From assembly GCA_947166625.1 (NCBI GenBank), contig CAMVEX010000004.1, positions 62,001 through 126,000 on the forward strand: DNA of 64,000 nt, read 5' to 3'. Below are positions 61,227-64,000 of the stretch, in pieces; positions within the stretch are counted from its first letter, which is position 1, and each line of letters begins with the position of its first letter. This stretch comes from an uncultured Clostridia bacterium (GTDB lineage: Bacteria > Bacillota > Clostridia > Oscillospirales > Acutalibacteraceae). Below the pieces are notes generated by a model. It saw only the letters and a program-made list of their open reading frames with translations. It ran no database searches and was not told where the DNA came from. The translations under genes were made by a program, and so were the position numbers.

Positions 61227-63608
61227 TTATCTGTAAATAGTCAGCAATATCGGTGTGTCCTTCGGATAATATCTGTCGGGCACAACATTTATTTTTTCCA
61301 CCTTGCCGATATTGCGCAGACCCGAGAGCCCGTGGCTGAGTCCGTTTTTATAGGATATATCGGTAAAGCCGTGGCTTTTGATTTCGCTTACGGCAGCCTC
61401 GCGCCGCATCATTCTCACATCGGGCAGCTTGGCGAGTTCAACATCTCCCTGGCTGTAAACCGGCTCCTCGTTTTCGTCGAGAGCAATGGTGCATGAAACA
61501 TATCTGTATTCCCCGTAATATATCTCGACTACATAGGGCGATTCGAGCTGTCGCTTCTCGATGGTGCGGGCAAACTGCAGCGGCCTTCCGTCCGCGGTGT
61601 AGAGGAATATTTCGCTCCCCGATGGTGTACGGCGCTCGAGCTGTATATCCTCACCGCCGAGCTCAAGACCCGGGAACAATACCGAAACCTGCACCGAGGT
61701 GCGGATCCTTGAGGTGGATTTCAGCAGAAGCTTTTCATCCGCGGAGTTGACATTTCTCATCCATATATTTTCAAATGAATCACCGTCGGTCAAAGAATAA
61801 TCATCGGGTGATTGAATATAGCATTCTTCATCATAGGGATAAAGCGACATCTGCATTGACGGCGAAGCCGGATTCCAGAGCACTCCGTCCGATGAGAGAG
61901 CTATGCCCGTAAAGGCGTAATCGCCGGGGCTGTCGGCGGGCTTGCCCGCGCTTGCGGAGCATATAAGATCCCTGCCGTTGTAATACAATATCTCAAAGCT
62001 GCGCAGATCCTCCTCGTCTGAGGAATTGACATATCTCAGCAGATAATATACCGACGCCGTGCCGACTCTCGCAGTGCAAAGCCGCATTTCCTCCGGGTTT
62101 GCCGCGTCATATTCGATCCTCCCGCCTTCAAAAACCTCCGAATTTTCATCAATATCAAAGATGAAAACATTTACATAACGCAGATCTCCGTTTAGATCGG
62201 TAACGATAAGGCATTCATTTACTCCGTCGCCGTCAATATCGTAAAAATATTCGTTGAATTTACCGGAATCGAGGTTTTTTACTCCGCGAGGCAGCTCGGC
62301 AACTGTTTCATAAAGGTCGATATCCTTTATCCTGACGGCGTGAGAAGCCGCATATCTTTCGCGAAAATCCATGCTTCTGAAATAATTCAGATAGATTTCC
62401 TTCGCCTGAGCCGGCAGTATGGAAACCTCCTCCGCCCGTTCGGTCGGCAGGGGTATATCCTCTCCCGGAGCCGTTGTCGTATTTGAGCCATTGCCGCTCT
62501 GTTGATTTCTTACATAGGGCAACAGCTTTACCGCAAGAATTATCAGGGCGATTCCGACGAGCGCGGTAAGTATCGCCGCGGCGATTGGGATAATATTCTT
62601 TTTGTTCTTTTTGCCCTCGTCTTCCGTCTTTTCCGCCGGGGGCTGTTCATGAGGGTCTTCAAGCTTTTCGTTCAGCTTAAAGGATTTTTTCTTGCCGAGC
62701 AGCGCGTTTAATATTTCTTCGGCGTCAGCGGGTCTGTCATCGGGATTTATCGACATACCCTTCATAATTGCATCTTCGGCGTCGGGCGGTATATCTCCCG
62801 TGCCGCAGAGGGGAACGAAATCATCCTGTGCGGTGCCGCGTCTGCGGCTGTCTGCCGGGATTTTGCCCGTCAGCATAAAATATAAAACGGCGCTCACGGA
62901 ATAAATATCGCCGGCGGGGCTGCCCGAAGCAGATTCATCATACGCTTCCTTCGGCGCGAATCCTGCGGATTCCTCATTATCCCTCTCGCAGAAATATGAG
63001 AAGCCGGTCAGCTTGACCTTTCCGTTTTTGCAGATCATTATATTTTCGGGGGTAATGTTTCCGTGATAAAATCCCGCTCTGTGGATTCCCGAAAGGGCGC
63101 GGATAACGGGAGTGATATCCGCCACGGTGTTTCTGAAGCTGTATTGCCCTTCGTCGGCAATTATCTCTTTAACGGTTTCTCCTTCGAGAAATTCCGTGAT
63201 GATGTAGGCAGTGTTGTTTTCGAGCCCGCAGTCAATGATCCTGATCATGGCCTCAAAATAATCGAATTCGCTGAGCGCGGACGCCTTGGATAATACTTCG
63301 GAAACTCCGCAGGCAAAGCTCTCTTCGTTCCCGGGAACGCTTACGGATCTGCCGTCTGCTCCTCTGACGGCACCCTCGGGCATATATTCCGCCACCGTCA
63401 CCTTTTTATCCGACACGGAATCATACGCTATATATCTGTAGCCGAAAGAGTCTTTTTTGAGAGGAACGCCGACGATGAAACGCTCGGCTATTACGGTCTG
63501 CGCGGGAAGGCAGTCGCAATCCGGCTTTGAGGCGGGGTCATATCCGCAATAAGGACATGTCTTTTTGCCTATTTCGTATTCACGCATACATCTGTCGCAT
63601 CTTTGCAA
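61227..63608 (-). CDS. Zinc-ribbon membrane pseudokinase
   Basis: 793 residues. A zinc ribbon (CDRC...CPYC) stands at residues 4-21, then a protein-kinase fold (about 42-300), a membrane helix at about 340-365 and a large outer part (about 390-793) ending in a PASTA-like unit (DVRMMRREAAVSEIKSHGF). The kinase fold keeps its overall layout, but the ATP-binding Lys is Ala (VTVAEYMPEG, residue 73), the HRD Asp is Asn (YHGNITPENIM, residue 184) and the DFG Asp is Thr (KLTGFSYF, residue 201). It is thus almost surely inactive and may bind ligands or partners. The TTG at 63608 gives MQRCDRCMREY; another TTG 15 bases upstream is possible. Confidence 0.85.
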   Translation of the reverse strand: MQRCDRCMREYEIGKKTCPYCGYDPASKPDCDCLPAQTVIAERFIVGVPLKKDSFGYRYIAYDSVSDKKVTVAEYMPEGAVRGADGRSVSVPGNEESFACGVSEVLSKASALSEFDYFEAMIRIIDCGLENNTAYIITEFLEGETVKEIIADEGQYSFRNTVADITPVIRALSGIHRAGFYHGNITPENIMICKNGKVKLTGFSYFCERDNEESAGFAPKEAYDESASGSPAGDIYSVSAVLYFMLTGKIPADSRRRGTAQDDFVPLCGTGDIPPDAEDAIMKGMSINPDDRPADAEEILNALLGKKKSFKLNEKLEDPHEQPPAEKTEDEGKKNKKNIIPIAAAILTALVGIALIILAVKLLPYVRNQQSGNGSNTTTAPGEDIPLPTERAEEVSILPAQAKEIYLNYFRSMDFRERYAASHAVRIKDIDLYETVAELPRGVKNLDSGKFNEYFYDIDGDGVNECLIVTDLNGDLRYVNVFIFDIDENSEVFEGGRIEYDAANPEEMRLCTARVGTASVYYLLRYVNSSDEEDLRSFEILYYNGRDLICSASAGKPADSPGDYAFTGIALSSDGVLWNPASPSMQMSLYPYDEECYIQSPDDYSLTDGDSFENIWMRNVNSADEKLLLKSTSRIRTSVQVSVLFPGLELGGEDIQLERRTPSGSEIFLYTADGRPLQFARTIEKRQLESPYVVEIYYGEYRYVSCTIALDENEEPVYSQGDVELAKLPDVRMMRREAAVSEIKSHGFTDISYKNGLSHGLSGLRNIGKVEKINVVPDRYYPKDTPILLTIYR

Positions 63609-63643
63609 TCGGCACGCCCCCAATCTAAATAATATTAATAAAT

Positions 63644-63673
63644 ATTTTACAATGCCCCCACGCTCATTGTCAA
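63644..63673 (-). promoter_or_regulatory. Promoter of the pseudokinase gene
   Basis: Minus strand TTGACA (63673-63668), 18 bases, TAAAAT (63649-63644). Confidence 0.7.
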
Positions 63674-63725
63674 CCGTAAAGGCAAAATTATTATAAACAA
63701 AAGCCGAAATTATTGTAAATAAATA

Positions 63726-63754
63726 TTGACCGTGGCGGATAAAACAAATATAAT
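63726..63754 (+). promoter_or_regulatory. Promoter of the FAD-oxidoreductase gene
   Basis: TTGACC (63726-63731), 17 bases, TATAAT (63749-63754); the leader is about 25 bases and contains GGAAGGGAG. Confidence 0.85.
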
Positions 63755-63785
63755 TGAATCACAAACCTCGGAAGGGAGATGCAGG

Positions 63786-64000
63786 ATGAAAAAATATGAT
63801 TTTATAGTTGTCGGCGCGGGGCTTGCGGGTCTTGCCGCTGCCGCGGAACTCTGCTCTGCGGGTAAAAAGGTGCTTCTGATAGAGCAGCATAATCTGCCCG
63901 GCGGATGCTCCACCTCATTTGTAAGAGGCAGATTTGAATTTGATCCTTCGCTTCATGAATTATGCGGAGTGGGTCCCGAAAACGACCCCGGCGAAGTGAG
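63786..64000 (+). CDS. FAD/NAD(P)-dependent oxidoreductase (phytoene-desaturase-like), N-terminal part
   Basis: 71 residues are visible before the window ends. KYDFIVVGAGLAGLAAAAEL is the dinucleotide-binding GxGxxG motif, followed by KKVLLIEQHNLPGGCSTSF, which with the Glu and GG pair is the FAD signature of the phytoene desaturase/amine oxidase group. The product cannot be named from this part. ATG after GGAAGGGAGATGCAGG. Confidence 0.75.
   Translation, partial: MKKYDFIVVGAGLAGLAAAAELCSAGKKVLLIEQHNLPGGCSTSFVRGRFEFDPSLHELCGVGPENDPGEV

Noticed and set aside
1-64000. tRNA, rRNA, transposase and integrase genes
   Set aside because: Looked for by eye on both strands; nothing convincing was found, although small tRNA-like structures could escape without a covariance search.

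Overview
The window is a continuous piece of a low-to-mid GC Firmicutes chromosome, most likely a gut member of the class Clostridia (Ruminococcaceae/Oscillospirales type). This rests on the synteny yabM-mazG-(HU)-rqcP-divIC-yabR, the two-subunit HisZ/short HisG system, a K+-dependent membrane pyrophosphatase, BadF/HgdC-type activases, a degenerate dockerin at the end of a giant surface protein, and many glycosidases for host or dietary glycans (GH29, GH31, GH33, GH43, a YdjC/ChbG deacetylase). The genus cannot be fixed from sequence alone. No rRNA, tRNA, transposase, integrase or CRISPR array was seen.

Layout. 1-9.3 kb: end of hemZ, then the conserved cell-division/RNA-quality cluster (MOP flippase, MazG, HU with a lysine-rich tail, RqcP, DivIC, S1 protein), a lone fumarase alpha subunit, HPF, an rRNA methyltransferase, a lipid kinase and a zinc-ribbon/Tic20-like membrane protein. 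9.3-14.8 kb (minus strand): a mixed operon gtrA - GPH sugar symporter - alpha-L-fucosidase - Nnr - ThrH. 14.8-19.4 kb: DUF1624 acyltransferase, Mrp, SerS, secreted sialidase. 19.4-21.4 kb (minus): cysK-mnmA. 21.6-29.1 kb: a compact nine-gene histidine operon hisZGDCBHAF(IE). 29.1-34.3 kb (minus): MATE exporter, ferredoxin-type aldo/keto reductase, GH31. 34.5-40.7 kb: one 2051-residue repeat surface protein. 40.8-43.8 kb: azlCD, then a TlpA lipoprotein / 45-aa CXXC peptide / NapH-like Fe-S membrane protein unit, and a 47-aa membrane peptide. 43.8-47.8 kb: ribokinase and Rpe, then TIGR04076, GH43 and a secreted DUF2804 protein.

47.8-50.7 kb is clearly foreign: an AT-rich restriction-modification island with an Eco57I-like adenine methyltransferase, a separate PD-(D/E)xK nuclease ORF and a divergent HTH regulator with two copies of a 19-bp operator. 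The nuclease and methyltransferase reading frames meet exactly at a run of nine A, so a one-base slip would join them into a single Type IIG-like enzyme. This is the most interesting object in the window.

50.8-64 kb: an HgdC/BadF activase pair split by an in-frame UGA and preceded by an ECF sigma factor operon; hppA with a translationally coupled 53-aa coiled-coil peptide; a second ECF sigma factor with a membrane partner; a 310-bp three-armed inverted-repeat element between convergent genes; a ChbG-type deacetylase; a zinc-ribbon pseudokinase that has lost its catalytic Lys, HRD Asp and DFG Asp; and the start of an FAD-dependent oxidoreductase that runs out of the window.
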